DNA of 64,000 nucleotides from WS-2 sp036507005 (GTDB taxonomy: Bacteria; Eisenbacteria; RBG-16-71-46). The DNA is taken from assembly GCA_036507005.1 (NCBI GenBank), contig DASXQT010000075.1, positions 1 through 64,000 of the forward strand, read 5' to 3'. Below are positions 1 to 8,939 of the stretch, in pieces (positions within the stretch are counted from its first letter, which is position 1; each line of letters opens with the position of its first letter). The translations under genes were made by a program, and so were the position numbers. The notes beneath the pieces were generated by a model. The model saw nothing but the letters and a program-made list of their open reading frames with translations, searched no databases and was not told the DNA's origin.

Positions 1-111
1 TACGTGCTCTACATCACTCGGTTCCAAATCATCCCGGAAGAACGCGTGTTGGCGTCTCTATTTGGGGCAGAGTACGAGGCTTACAAAGGCAGGGTACGCA
101 GATGGATATGA
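1..111 (+). CDS. Isoprenylcysteine carboxyl methyltransferase / PEMT-like methyltransferase, C-terminal end (partial)
   Basis: The window opens inside a reading frame whose last 36 residues end in ITRFQIIPEERVLASLFGAE and then EYEAYKGRVRRWI before TGA 109-111. The pattern IPEE..L...FG.EY..Y...VRRW(I/L) is the usual C-terminus of small membrane-bound isoprenylcysteine carboxyl methyltransferase / phospholipid methyltransferase family proteins, where it forms part of the SAM-binding cytosolic tail. Only this tail is present, so the substrate cannot be judged. The 5' part lies outside the window. Confidence 0.6.
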   Translation, partial: YVLYITRFQIIPEERVLASLFGAEYEAYKGRVRRWI

Positions 112-118
112 GGCCTAA

Positions 119-487
119 GGAAGGTCTGGACCTGAGCCGACATGGAGTGTCTTCCTCGCGCACTGGAAAACGAAGGTCCTCGCCGACCCGGCCAACTGCG
201 CGCAGACGATCGTGTGGAACGAGCGAGTCGTGGGGTACATCTCGAGCTGGTCGCAAGAAGAGCGGCGCCTGATCGCGTACTGGATCGGCCGCGAGTACTG
301 GGGACGAGGGATCGCGACCGCGGCGCTGGCAGAGTTCCTCGGCTACGAGCGCGCGCGCCCGCTCCACGCGTTCGTCGCGGCTCACAACGCCGGATCGATC
401 CGCGTGCTCGAGAAGTGTGGCTTCGTGCGGATCGGCGCCACGACCGGGCCTGGCGAGGTCGACGAGTGCCTCTACCGCTTGGGCTAG
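119..487 (+). pseudogene. GNAT N-acetyltransferase, 5'-truncated
   Basis: The frame is open from the TAA at 116-118 to TAG 485-487 and reads as the C-terminal two thirds of a GNAT acetyltransferase: an AHWKTKVLAD stretch, then IVWNERVVGYISSW (beta strands 2-4), the acetyl-CoA-binding motif A YWIGREYWGRGIATAAL, and the final HNAGSIRVLEKCGF motif B. About 35 N-terminal residues expected in the family are missing, there is no ATG in front of the conserved part, and the only start codon in frame (GTG 212) would cut into the fold. This suggests a decayed gene next to the accessory region. A functional gene with an unusual start cannot be excluded. Confidence 0.55.
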
Positions 488-631
488 CCTCTTGCGGCGC
501 AATCTGGCAACCCGGTTCCGTATTCCGGAAGGCGAGTGGCGTGTCTTCTCGACCTGGATTCCGGCGGAGACGGTCCCAGCCTGGAATGCGGTACGAGGAG
601 CGGGACAGGGATCCCGGGTGCCGCGGGAAGT

Positions 632-676
632 TGGTGCGCCGCCTTGGAATCGAACCAAGAACCTACTGATTAAGAG
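632..676 (-). pseudogene. 3' half of a tRNA-Lys(CTT), probable att remnant
   Basis: On the minus strand this segment reads from the anticodon loop CTCTTAATC through the variable region AGGTT, a T arm CTTGG-TTCGATT-CCAAG, the acceptor strand GGCGGCGC-A and an encoded CCA (632-634). The 5' half of the tRNA is absent. It matches the complete tRNA-Lys at 5749-5824 in the anticodon 3' side, variable loop, acceptor end and the ACT after CCA, but the T stem differs (CTTGG/CCAAG versus GAAGG/CCTTC) with both sides changed so that pairing is kept. It is therefore not a simple copy of the local tRNA; it looks like the tRNA end carried by an integrated element that came from a different tRNA-Lys allele. 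Confidence 0.65.
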
Positions 677-795
677 ACACTGACCGCCGCCACCACGAAG
701 CGATTGTCGCGCAACGTATAAGCAATAACCGCAGGAACTTACGCTCGGAGCACCCGGGCATCGCAGGGAACGCAAGGGCACTCGTTGGAACGAAG

Positions 796-816
796 AACGG
801 GACCGTCGGTCCCGTT
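796..816. terminator. Intrinsic-terminator-like hairpin
   Basis: Perfect 9-bp inverted repeat AACGGGACC / GGTCCCGTT around a GTC loop, followed on the plus strand by TTC. A related hairpin occurs at 5627-5651, also close to tRNA-Lys sequence, so the two could be the terminators that once followed tRNA-Lys 3' ends on the minus strand. The T run is short on either side. Confidence 0.45.
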
Positions 817-1234
817 TTCACAGAGCTGCGCTTGGTCGCCTAGGATCCGCTTGTGATCTTCCCTCCAGCCCAGATCTTTGCGTCGCAGTTTTTCCCGCAC
901 GGGCTTACTCCCGCTGAGGACGTAAGCGGGCCGCCAACTCTCCGCCACACTCTTCCCGATTGTATCTCCTCGTGCCTTGATGCCGAAGGGCAGCTTGAGC
1001 ACCGGCGTCTTGACGGTGCCCGTAATCAAGGCGCTCGTAGCCCATTGATTCACGAAGCCAGTTGCAATTCCCCTGGCAGGGACGCCCTACTCCCTGGAGC
1101 CGGACTACGAGCTTCTGAAACATGCCGAGCTCCAGCGGCCCTGGTCGGCCTCGATGTCGTGTGATGAGTCAAACGCTTGAGTCCCTGCTCTTGGAGGCCA
1201 CTCTGCGCGCTGGCTGCGGGGGCTTCCGCAGCCA

Positions 1235-1534
1235 ATGATCCGGGCGACCCTGGCCGGCTCCCTGTTCGCCGCCGTCAATGGCGGTTCTGGTGGGCTCGGG
1301 ACCGCGCCAATCTTCGAGCCCGTTCCTGCTCAGCTCAAGATGCGCTGGGTATCGATCGCTTCCGGCACCTGCACAGGCTCGGTCGTGAACGTGGGCGCTC
1401 AGACCGCGCAGGACGTCAGTGTGTTCTTCTACTACTCGTCCGCGCAAGGTGACACAGCGCTGGGCACCCATATCGGCTCCGTCGCGGGTGGCGCCAGCGT
1501 CATGGTCCACGCCCCTCCCCAGATTACCCGGTGA
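1235..1534 (+). CDS. Hypothetical protein (99 aa), possibly truncated
   Basis: The C-terminal two thirds look like genuine protein: an alternating beta pattern with VSIASGTCTGSVVNVG and AQDVSVFFYYSSAQGD, of the kind seen in small beta-sandwich domains where a conserved G-x-V-x-N-x-G begins a strand. The N-terminus MIRATLAGSLFAAVNGGSGG is a weak candidate export signal. After TGA 1532-1534 the frame stays open to about 1660 and still reads protein-like (PDLAGFSYAGSYHQAGW) until it meets the tRNA-like fragment at 1628, so this may be a longer gene broken by a stop. No family assigned. Confidence 0.35.
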   Translation: MIRATLAGSLFAAVNGGSGGLGTAPIFEPVPAQLKMRWVSIASGTCTGSVVNVGAQTAQDVSVFFYYSSAQGDTALGTHIGSVAGGASVMVHAPPQITR

Positions 1535-2198
1535 GAATCCCGTTTCCCTGATCTGGCCGGCTTCAGCTATGCGGGTTCTTATCATCAGGCTGGTTGGAGC
1601 CGGTGCCTCGCGCGTTGCCCAAAGCCAAGTTGGTGCGCCGCGAGCGGGGGAGCCCGCGTCCGGTGACGCCGACGGGCGCATCGAGCCCACTCCGTGGTCG
1701 CGGTGCAGGTGGTGAGCCATGGCCTGCGCGCGCGTCCGTGCTCGGCACCGGTCGTAATGACCATCACTCGGCATGGAGCGGGCGCACTCAGGTGGCCCCC
1801 AAGATCCCCGGGGGCGGCGCTGCGCCAGGTTCCGCTAGGGACTCGGACCTCGCGGCCTGTCCCGCACGCGGCACGCCTCCGTACCTCCCGAGGCGCCCGC
1901 AGCCGTCCACCTCGCGCTCACTGGGATCCTGAGCCGCCCGCGCTCCGAGGCCGCCCGCGCCGCGCACCGCGCCCCCGCGACCGTCCACAGCGCGCCGTCA
2001 ACGCAGACCACGGTGCTGGTCCGCGGCCGCCCGAACATGCTGCGAGCCGCCGGACGGCTCATGGAGGTGAAGCGCTTCCGGAAGAAAGGCCACCGGATCA
2101 CCATTCTCTATGTGGGTCAGTTCTGGAGGTTGGTGGAGAGGCGCCAGGAGCGCCCACGCTGAGAGCTCCCCGGGATCCGTCCCGGACGCCGCTCCGCA
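1535..2198. other. Gene-poor stretch downstream of the kinase gene
   Basis: No recognised gene. It contains the 16-base tRNA-Lys 3'-end match at 1628-1643. A plus-strand frame without a good start, ending at TGA 2160-2162, finishes with a basic, protein-like stretch (RLMEVKRFRKKGHRITILYV then GQFWRLVERRQER). It may be the tail of a lost gene or a very small protein from GTG near 2016; neither can be shown here. Confidence 0.35.
1628..1643 (-). repeat. 16-nt copy of the tRNA-Lys 3' end
   Basis: The 16 bases here are identical to 5746-5761, the last bases of the acceptor strand, discriminator, CCA and following ACT of the tRNA-Lys gene, in the same orientation. Together with 632-676 this makes three tRNA-Lys ends in 5.2 kb, which fits repeated or nested site-specific integration. 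A chance match of 16 bases in such a short interval is unlikely. Confidence 0.5.
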
Positions 2199-5108
2199 TC
2201 ACCGCCCCGCCGACGCCGCCACTCCCCTGGCGCTGGCGAGCGCCGCACGCGCTTCCTCGATCAACGGGCGCAGCCCGGGATCGGGGCTGTGGACGGCCGT
2301 GGCGAACGCACGCCAGTGATGCTCCGCGTCCTCGACGCGGCCCATGCGCGCGTAGAGCAGCACGAGCCGCCGGTGAGTCAGGGAGGAAACCGTGCGGAGG
2401 GGCACACGATCCTCCCAGTACGTTCTGACCGGCGAGAGCGCCAGCTCGAAGTAGGCCGCCGCCGAGTCGGGGCGGCCAAGGCGATCGTAGGCGGAGGCCA
2501 CGAGCCACCGCATCGGCACTCTGCCGATCGCATCTGAGACGTATCCCAGCTCGTCGCCTTGCCTCGCTGCCGGTGCCAGGATCCGGACAGTTTCGTCCCA
2601 GTGGCCCGACTCTCCGGCCGCCCAGGCCTCGAGGAGCGCGGGGCCCGCACCGTGGAATCCGAGTTCATCGCTCCGTCGCGCGCGCATCTGACGCATCACT
2701 TGCTGCGCCAGATTTCGATCTCCTGCGGCGAGGGCCCACATCCCCCGGGTGATCAGCCCGGCGGTCGTCGTGTCGCGGCCGATCGCGTCCTGGAGCGCGC
2801 CGGGCGTACCGCCGCGCGCGGCCGCGAGCAGGGCCTGGGTGCGCACGACCTGCGCCGCCAGGTCGGCGCGATTGGCTGAGATCCCGGCGGCTTGCGCCAG
2901 CCGGAGCTCCTGATCCGCAGCGTCAAGAGCCCCCGCCTCGGCCCGGCCGGCGGCGATCATGAGGCGCGCCGGTATCTGCACCTCGATCGTGACGGTCGGA
3001 TCGGTCACGAATCTGACAGCGAGGCTGTCGGCCAGCATCCAGTCATTGGCCGCGACCGCCAGTCCGAGCGCCCAGTAATGAGCGTTCGGCCCCTTCAACT
3101 GCCGTGCCATCTCTCGTGCCTCGTCCAGGCGCCCGAGGAGTACAGAATTGACGAGCACGTCATGGACGATCCATTGCGCAGGCGCGAACGGACCCATCTT
3201 CGCTGCTCGCTCCAGGTCCGCGAGCGCTTCCTCGTACCGGCCTGCGTAGCCCAGATTCACTGCGTGATTCGCGAGTGCGTTGGCATCGTTCGGATTCATC
3301 CGGGCCAACTGCTGCCAGGTGGCATCGGCAGTCGCGAGATCGCCTGTGAGCTGTGCGATCATTCCGGACGAGTAGAGCTTCCCACTTTCCGTGAGGCGAT
3401 CGCTGTGCCGCGACGCCTCCTCGAATGCCACGACCTCCGAATCCGGCTGGAACAGGCCATTCCAGGTCCATCCCTTCCACATCCACGCCCCCGCGAAGTC
3501 CGGATCGATCCTGAGAGCTTCCTCGAGCGGTACGAGCGCGCGACGTAAGTCTCCTTCACGGTACAGATCCACGCCCTTGACGAAGAGTCGATAGGCTTCG
3601 TACGAAGGCGTCGCCACCATCGGGAGGGGCTGCGTCGCACGAACAGCGCCGGCCTTCTCGCCAAGCCCGTCGCGCAGTCGACGGGAGAGGCGGCCGAGCA
3701 CTGGGATCAACGCGTCCGGATCCTTCGCCGTCTCGGTCGCCGTGTAGACCGTGCTCCCGTCCTCGGCGCTCACCGCACGCAGCACGACCAGCCGGGCGCT
3801 TCCCATCCGGCTGATCTCTCCCTCGATCACCGCTCGGACGGAACTCCGGTTCGCCAGCTCCCGCGCAACCTCCCCGCTGATCCGCGTCGTGTCGGGTTTG
3901 CCGGCGAGGCGAAGCGCCTCCTTCAACTGTGCGCGCGGCACTGTGGCCACGATCTCCGATTGGTCGAGCGCCGTGCCGACCAACTCACGCGCCGCCGACA
4001 ACATCTCGTGGTCTTCCGCCGGCCCGTCGAACTCCGCCACCAGGATCCAGCTCTTCTTGGCCGGGTCGGGTGGATGGCGGCGAACCAGCGAGGGACCGAG
4101 CCGCCACACCGCCAGCGCCAGGACGATCGACGCGATGGCGCCGGCCACAAGAAGCCGTCGGCGCCGCCAGGGCGCACGGCCCATGGGCCTCGTGATCTGT
4201 GATTCGATGCCCCGGCCGTCGAGCGGTTTCTGGGCCTCCTCCGCATGCTCAGGCCGCAGCCCCATCGCCTGTTCCCCGCGCGGCACGATCGCCGCGGCGA
4301 ACTCGGCGGTCGTGGGGAAGCGGTCCGCCGCCGCCTTGGCGAGCGTGCGGTCGATGGCGTGCGCAACTTCCTTCGGCACTGCCGGCCTCAGGTCCGTGAC
4401 CGGCCGTGCGGCGACGCTCAGGTGTTGATGGGCGAGGCTCTCCACCGTCGGACCGGTGAAAGGCGGCTGCCCCGCCAGCATCTCGTACAGCACGCAGCCC
4501 AGACTGTACTGGTCGCTGCGGCCGTCGAGCTGCCTGCTTCCCGCCGTCTGCTCAGGGCTCATGTAGGCCGGTGTGCCGATCACCACCCCGGTCGCCGTCA
4601 GCTTGTCGCCGCCCGCCGCCTGGATGGCGCGTGCGATCCCGAAGTCGGCCACCATCGCGTGCTGTTCCGCAAGCAGGATGTTCTCGGGCTTGATGTCGCG
4701 GTGCACGACTCCGTGGCGGTGGGCGTAATCGAGCGCGTCCGCGACCTCGTGCGTGATGCGCAGCGCATCCGCGAGCGGGAGCTGCTTCTCACGCGCCAAC
4801 CGCTGCCGCAGGGACTCGTCCGCAGCGTAGGGCATGACGTAGTAGAGCAGGCCGTCGGCGACTCCCGAGTCGTGGAGCGGCAGGATGTGCGGGTGGTGGA
4901 GTCCGGCCGCGATCTCGATCTCGCGCAGGAACCGCTCGGAGCCGAGCGCAGCGGCCAGCTCGGGATGCAGGACCTTGATCGCGACCGAGCGATGGTGCTT
5001 GAGGTCCTCGGCGAGGAACACGGTCGCCATGCCGCCCGTGCCCAGCTCGCGCTGGATCGCGTAGCGGCCGGCGAGCGCGGCGTTCAGCAGGCCACTGAGT
5101 TTAGACAC
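2199..5108 (-). CDS. Membrane serine/threonine protein kinase with C-terminal TPR repeats
   Basis: A 969-residue PknB-type (Hanks) kinase. Visible in order: glycine loop GTGGMATV (23-30), ATP lysine VAIK (K45), catalytic loop HRDIKPEN (D138), DFG (155-157), activation segment with GTPAYMSPEQ (178-187), one transmembrane helix (about 319-335) after an RRRR stop-transfer, an extracytoplasmic domain (about 345-480) resembling the FlgO/adenylate-cyclase-associated fold, then tetratricopeptide-like helices to the C-terminus. It would phosphorylate cytosolic partners in response to an outside signal. I prefer GTG 5108 to the ATG at 5144 because conserved family sequence (LSGLLNAALAGRYAIQRELG) starts just after it and a GGGGGA lies about 10 bases upstream. 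It is the only large intact gene in the tRNA-bounded region. Partner proteins are unknown. Confidence 0.9.
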   Translation of the reverse strand: MSKLSGLLNAALAGRYAIQRELGTGGMATVFLAEDLKHHRSVAIKVLHPELAAALGSERFLREIEIAAGLHHPHILPLHDSGVADGLLYYVMPYAADESLRQRLAREKQLPLADALRITHEVADALDYAHRHGVVHRDIKPENILLAEQHAMVADFGIARAIQAAGGDKLTATGVVIGTPAYMSPEQTAGSRQLDGRSDQYSLGCVLYEMLAGQPPFTGPTVESLAHQHLSVAARPVTDLRPAVPKEVAHAIDRTLAKAAADRFPTTAEFAAAIVPRGEQAMGLRPEHAEEAQKPLDGRGIESQITRPMGRAPWRRRRLLVAGAIASIVLALAVWRLGPSLVRRHPPDPAKKSWILVAEFDGPAEDHEMLSAARELVGTALDQSEIVATVPRAQLKEALRLAGKPDTTRISGEVARELANRSSVRAVIEGEISRMGSARLVVLRAVSAEDGSTVYTATETAKDPDALIPVLGRLSRRLRDGLGEKAGAVRATQPLPMVATPSYEAYRLFVKGVDLYREGDLRRALVPLEEALRIDPDFAGAWMWKGWTWNGLFQPDSEVVAFEEASRHSDRLTESGKLYSSGMIAQLTGDLATADATWQQLARMNPNDANALANHAVNLGYAGRYEEALADLERAAKMGPFAPAQWIVHDVLVNSVLLGRLDEAREMARQLKGPNAHYWALGLAVAANDWMLADSLAVRFVTDPTVTIEVQIPARLMIAAGRAEAGALDAADQELRLAQAAGISANRADLAAQVVRTQALLAAARGGTPGALQDAIGRDTTTAGLITRGMWALAAGDRNLAQQVMRQMRARRSDELGFHGAGPALLEAWAAGESGHWDETVRILAPAARQGDELGYVSDAIGRVPMRWLVASAYDRLGRPDSAAAYFELALSPVRTYWEDRVPLRTVSSLTHRRLVLLYARMGRVEDAEHHWRAFATAVHSPDPGLRPLIEEARAALASARGVAASAGR

Positions 5109-5169
5109 GGCCCGGGGTCCCCCACGAAACGCGTGAGACGGCAAGCTAGGCTAGCATACGGAAAGGCGC

Positions 5170-5469
5170 TTGGGAGGCTCCATCGTGGGACGGATGCTGC
5201 ACACGGAGCGGAGGGATCGCGTGCACGGACAAGCCTGCCTCGATTTTCGAGCGCTGACACGGCCACACGCGACGCGACGGACCGCGGCGAGTCCGCGGAT
5301 GAGCTGGCCGCTCAAGCTCGAGGGGCATGCGGATGCCTGGGATGCGATCGTGCGGCGACACTCGCGGCCCTTACGGGCGGCGCTGCTCGTGCACAGGTAT
5401 TCCAAATCCGACCAGGATCCTTTGGGCGCAACGTTGAGCTTCTGCCCGCTGCTGGACGCCGAAGGATAA
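5170..5469 (+). pseudogene. Possible ECF sigma-factor N-terminal fragment
   Basis: Divergent from the kinase. From Met 5299 the frame reads LKLEGHADAWDAIVRRHSRP and then LRAALLVHRYS, which resembles the start of sigma region 2 in ECF-type factors (..AWDAIVRRHSRRVRASLL..), but it stops after 57 residues and lacks regions 2.2-4. The kinase-TPR proteins of related phyla often sit beside ECF sigma factors, so a decayed partner is plausible. The upstream 43 residues look non-coding. The similarity is short and judged by eye. Confidence 0.25.
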
Positions 5470-5626
5470 TACCAAACGTCCAGGTTGCCACGCCGTTCAC
5501 GGCCCAGAAGCGTCGCTCACCACCTGCCGCCGAGCGCAAAGCGGGTGGATCGCTCGCTACGCTTCAGCAAGTTGCGCCGAGCGCTATCAGGTAGCGCCGG
5601 GCACCCATGGCTACTTGAAGGAACGC

Positions 5627-5653
5627 AAAACGGGACCAATTGTGCCGTTTTTT
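5627..5653. terminator. Bidirectional intrinsic terminator
   Basis: AAAACGG pairs with CCGTTTT and is extended by a second short pairing (AC/GT) around a CAATT loop; the plus strand continues with six T residues and the minus strand with four. It lies 96 bases beyond the 3' end of the minus-strand tRNA-Lys and can end its transcript, and also any plus-strand transcript arriving from the left. Confidence 0.6.
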
Positions 5654-5748
5654 CGTCGCGGTGCTCTCATCGCGGCGCGGCGGTGCGACGAGGGGGACCG
5701 CGAGGCCGCCCGTGATCAAACGCACAATGGAGCCCACCGCAGGGGAGT

Positions 5749-5824
<76 letters not shown>

Positions 5825-6048
5825 GCCGAGGGTCTGCGGGGTCGTCGGGTGGATCGGGCCGACACCCGCGCCGATTCGAGAGCGGCACAAGCTACTCGCT
5901 CCCCCGGCAGCGACGCAAGCGCGGAAGCGCACGCCGAGCGCAATCGTGCCCTGGCCGGGCGCCGCGCCTCACGGGCGCTTCTGCCACAAACAATCGCGGC
6001 GCGCAGCGCATCCCTGCGCTGCACGCCGCTCGGTACGGCCGGCCCGAC

Positions 6049-6279
6049 TCAGGCCGCTTTCGACTCCGCCGCACCGTCCTCGTCGGCCGAATCGTTCGCG
6101 TAACGGCCGCGCAGCGGGATCACCTTGGGCAGCGTGTCGCCCTCCCCGTAGGTCCGCCGGTTGGCCGCCACCTTCTCCACGTGCTCGCGGTGGATCGCAC
6201 TGCGCGCCCACGCGAGCAGCATCCACGACAGCGCAACGGCGAACGCCGCGCCGCCGATGAACGCCAGCGCCAGCCTCAC
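6049..6279 (-). CDS. Small single-pass membrane protein (76 aa)
   Basis: Starts at GTG 6279 inside the TGA of the upstream coiled-coil gene (GTGA overlap), so translation is likely coupled. Residues about 2-24 form one hydrophobic helix (LALAFIGGAAFAVALSWMLL), followed by a basic segment and a short acidic tail ending SADEDGAAESKAA. No family recognised. The coupling suggests that it may be the membrane anchor or partner of the large coiled-coil protein. Confidence 0.6.
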   Translation of the reverse strand: MRLALAFIGGAAFAVALSWMLLAWARSAIHREHVEKVAANRRTYGEGDTLPKVIPLRGRYANDSADEDGAAESKAA

Positions 6280-8939
6280 GCCGCGCTCTCCACTTCGTCG
6301 TCGACGCCTCCGGCGGCGGCAGCCGCCCCGCCCACGCGCACCGACAGCTCGCGTTCCTGGCGCAGGCCTTCGATCGTGGCCTCGGCCTGCTTCACCAGGA
6401 ACTGCAGCGAGCCGGCCTTCTCCACCGCCTGGTCGACGATCGCCTTCTGCCCCTCCAGCGCCTCGATGCTGGAGCGCACGTCCACGAGCAGCGCTTCGGC
6501 GCGGGCCAGGCGCTCCTCGGCCTTCGCCATCTGGCGCTTGCGGTCCTCGAGCGCGCTGGTCGCGTCCTTGAGCTCCCCGAGCCGCCCGGTGACGTCGACC
6601 AGGAGCTTTCGCGCCTGCTCGACCTCCTGGTGGGCCGAGGTGATCTCGCGGACGTCCGCGACCGTCTTCTCCGCCAGCCCGAACAGCCGGTCGAAGTCCC
6701 CGCGCAGCGTCTCGACCGTGCTCTGGCGGACCGACAGCTCCTCCAGGGACCGGCCGAGCTGGTCCTCCACGGCGTTCCACTTCGCGAGCCGCTCCTCGAA
6801 CGCGCCGATCCGCTTCTCCACCGACTGGAGCCGCGTCGCCCGGTCCTCGAGCCCGGCGGTCAGGGTGTCCACCTGCGCCACCTTCTCGCTCGCGTTCTTG
6901 AGCGTTCCGCTCAGCTTCTTCGCCAGCTCCCCGAGCTTCTGCGCCGACTCGGCGGCCTCCTTGCGCAGCTCCGAGGCGCTTTCGAGGTTCTGGGTCGCCT
7001 CCTCGAGCGCCTGGTGCCGCTGCTCCAGCTCCGGCCGCAGCGCCCGGGTGCGCTCCTCGAGGTCCTCGACCGTCTCGCAGCGCGCCGCGATCGCGGCCAC
7101 GCTCTTCGCGACCTCCTCCGCCCTGCGCTCGGCCTCGGTCACGCCGGAAGCAACCACGCTGATCGACGTGGCCAGACGCTCGGCGTCCTCGGCGCGCGCC
7201 GTGAGTGCGACGAGCTGCTGCTCCGCGACCTCGATGCGGCTGTGAAGCTGCCGGTCGCGCTCGTCGAGCCTCCCGGCGAGCGATCCCAGGTCGGTGAACT
7301 TGCGGTGCAGATCGTCCACGAACTCGCGCCGCAGCTCGACCGAGTTGATCGACTCGGCCACCACCTTGGCCTGCTTCTGGAGCCCCTCGATCGCGGGCGT
7401 CATCTTGTGCAGGTCGCCGACCTGGCCGCGCAGCTCGCCCACGGTCTGCTCGACGCTTCCGAGCCACGCGCGGGTCTCGGCCTGGCTCTCCCGCACCCGG
7501 GTGATCTCGGCGTGTGTGACCTTGGTCTGCTCCAGGGCGTCCTTGACCAGCGCGTGGGCCCCGCTCAGCTCGGCGAGGTCGCGCACGCCCGTCTCGATCA
7601 TGGGCCGCGCCTCTTCGAAGCGCGCGACCTGGGTGGCGACCTCGTTCACCGTGCGGGTCGTGTCGTCCAGCTCGCGGCGGATCGCGCGCAGCTTCGCGGT
7701 CTCATCGTCGAGCCGCCCGACCTCGTCCGAGATCGTCTGGAGCTGCGTGGTGATGGAGGTGGTCTGAGCCTTGAGCTCGCCCACCGCCTGCGTGGTCTCG
7801 GCCAGGCCGCGCGAGCGGTTCTCGCAGTCCGAAAGCTCGCGGCGCAGGTCCGACACGCGCTGGCTCACCGACTCCAGGCCCCGGCTCTCGAAGTCGAACC
7901 GATCGACCGACTTCCTCGCCTCGTCCGTGAGCTGGGTCAGCTCCTGGCGGGTGGCGCGGATGTGCTCGTCGGCCTGGCGCTGGAGCGAGGAGACCTCGCT
8001 CGAGCGCTCGAGCACGGTCTCGTGCAGCGAGCGCAGGGTGTTGACGTGGTCCTGCAGGGTGCGCAGCGCCTTCTCGTTCTCCTGCTGCTGGCGCACGCCC
8101 GACTCCACCTGGCGCATGGCGCGCTCGAGGTGGTCGGCCTGGGCGAGCGCGCGCTCGACCGCCTCGCGCTGGGCTTCGAGCGCGGCGGTCTTCTGGGCCA
8201 CGGTGTCGCCGATCGCCTTGAGCGTGCCGGTGCGGCGCTCGAGGTCCTCGACCGTGCGCTGGATGCCGTCGAGCCCCTTCACCGACTCCTCGACGCTCGA
8301 GACCCGGCGCTCCTTGTCCTGCATCGAGCGGCCCAGGTCGTCGCGGCGCCGGTCGAGCGCCTCCAGCTTGGACAGGGCGAGCTGGTGCGCCTCGATCAGC
8401 CGGTCGTGCTGCTCGCGCAGCCGGGCCATGCGCTCGCCGGTCCCGTCCACGTGGGTGCGGACCGCCTCGGCGTCGGTGCGGAGTTGCTGGAACGGCTTCT
8501 CCACCTCGAGGAACGCCTCGAGTCGGTTCTTGAGGTCGAGCGCGACGTCGACCTTCTGGCTCAGCTCCTCGAACACCGCACGGATGCGGTCGGCGTCCTC
8601 GACCGCGCGGGCGATCTCGGCCGCGGACTTCTCCTGGCTCCGCGCCATCTCCTCGGCGCGCTCGTCCACGGCGTGCAGCCGCGCGGTCAGCTCCGTCATG
8701 GCGGAGACCCGTTCTTGCAACTCCTCGAGGCGGGCCATCACGGTGTCCACGTCGGTTCCCACCTTGGCGACCGGCTCGCCGAGCTCCTGCAGCCGCTCGC
8801 CCGAGCTGCGGGTGTTCTCGATGATCGCCTCGCAGCGGCCGCGCTCCTCTTCCATGCTCTGGAGGATCGCGCGCATCTCGTCGCTGAGGTCTCGTTCCTT
8901 GTGGCCGTTGCCGAGCAGGTTCTTCAGAAGACCAGCCAT
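6276..8939 (-). CDS. Giant coiled-coil protein (887 aa), SMC/myosin-like, no ATPase
   Basis: Apart from about 30 residues at each end the protein is one long heptad-rich coiled coil, with recurring L...V..L...... spacing and many repeats of the type (V/L)..L..R...(V/L)..; there is no Walker A, Walker B or ABC signature, so it is not an SMC or RecN ATPase. The start is Met 8939 because AAGGAG lies six bases upstream; the open frame extends 26 codons further but without support. Length and charge pattern recall filament, scaffold or chemotaxis-like cytoplasmic rods. It overlaps the downstream gene for a small membrane protein. Function unknown; a cytoskeletal or polar scaffold is a guess. Confidence 0.8.
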   Translation of the reverse strand: MAGLLKNLLGNGHKERDLSDEMRAILQSMEEERGRCEAIIENTRSSGERLQELGEPVAKVGTDVDTVMARLEELQERVSAMTELTARLHAVDERAEEMARSQEKSAAEIARAVEDADRIRAVFEELSQKVDVALDLKNRLEAFLEVEKPFQQLRTDAEAVRTHVDGTGERMARLREQHDRLIEAHQLALSKLEALDRRRDDLGRSMQDKERRVSSVEESVKGLDGIQRTVEDLERRTGTLKAIGDTVAQKTAALEAQREAVERALAQADHLERAMRQVESGVRQQQENEKALRTLQDHVNTLRSLHETVLERSSEVSSLQRQADEHIRATRQELTQLTDEARKSVDRFDFESRGLESVSQRVSDLRRELSDCENRSRGLAETTQAVGELKAQTTSITTQLQTISDEVGRLDDETAKLRAIRRELDDTTRTVNEVATQVARFEEARPMIETGVRDLAELSGAHALVKDALEQTKVTHAEITRVRESQAETRAWLGSVEQTVGELRGQVGDLHKMTPAIEGLQKQAKVVAESINSVELRREFVDDLHRKFTDLGSLAGRLDERDRQLHSRIEVAEQQLVALTARAEDAERLATSISVVASGVTEAERRAEEVAKSVAAIAARCETVEDLEERTRALRPELEQRHQALEEATQNLESASELRKEAAESAQKLGELAKKLSGTLKNASEKVAQVDTLTAGLEDRATRLQSVEKRIGAFEERLAKWNAVEDQLGRSLEELSVRQSTVETLRGDFDRLFGLAEKTVADVREITSAHQEVEQARKLLVDVTGRLGELKDATSALEDRKRQMAKAEERLARAEALLVDVRSSIEALEGQKAIVDQAVEKAGSLQFLVKQAEATIEGLRQERELSVRVGGAAAAAGGVDDEVESAA

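Larger units (their letters stand above)
488..1234. other. Non-coding stretch with tRNA-Lys remnant and terminator; no supported gene
   Basis: No convincing gene is seen on either strand. It holds a 3' tRNA-Lys fragment (632-676, minus sense) and a perfect 9-bp terminator-like hairpin (796-816). A minus-strand open frame at 739-1053 (104 codons) runs straight through that hairpin and resembles nothing I recognise. Base composition here is less GC-rich than the surrounding core genes, as expected for mobile or decaying DNA. Confidence 0.5.

Noticed and set aside
739..1053. 104-codon minus-strand open frame
   Set aside because: It runs through a perfect terminator-like hairpin, has no ribosome binding site I can support and resembles no family.
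1532..1534. TGA ending the 99-aa hypothetical protein, with the frame still protein-like afterwards, considered as a third selenocysteine codon
   Set aside because: The context (PQITR-TGA-ESRFPD) is not cysteine-like, there is no hairpin at the right distance, and the region is full of remnants. A broken gene is simpler.
5560..5596. Possible decayed copy of the WGxxKxxYR tail (GCGCTATCAGGTAG resembles GCGCTATCGGTAG)
   Set aside because: It needs a one-base insertion and lacks the Trp-Gly part and any exported protein upstream.
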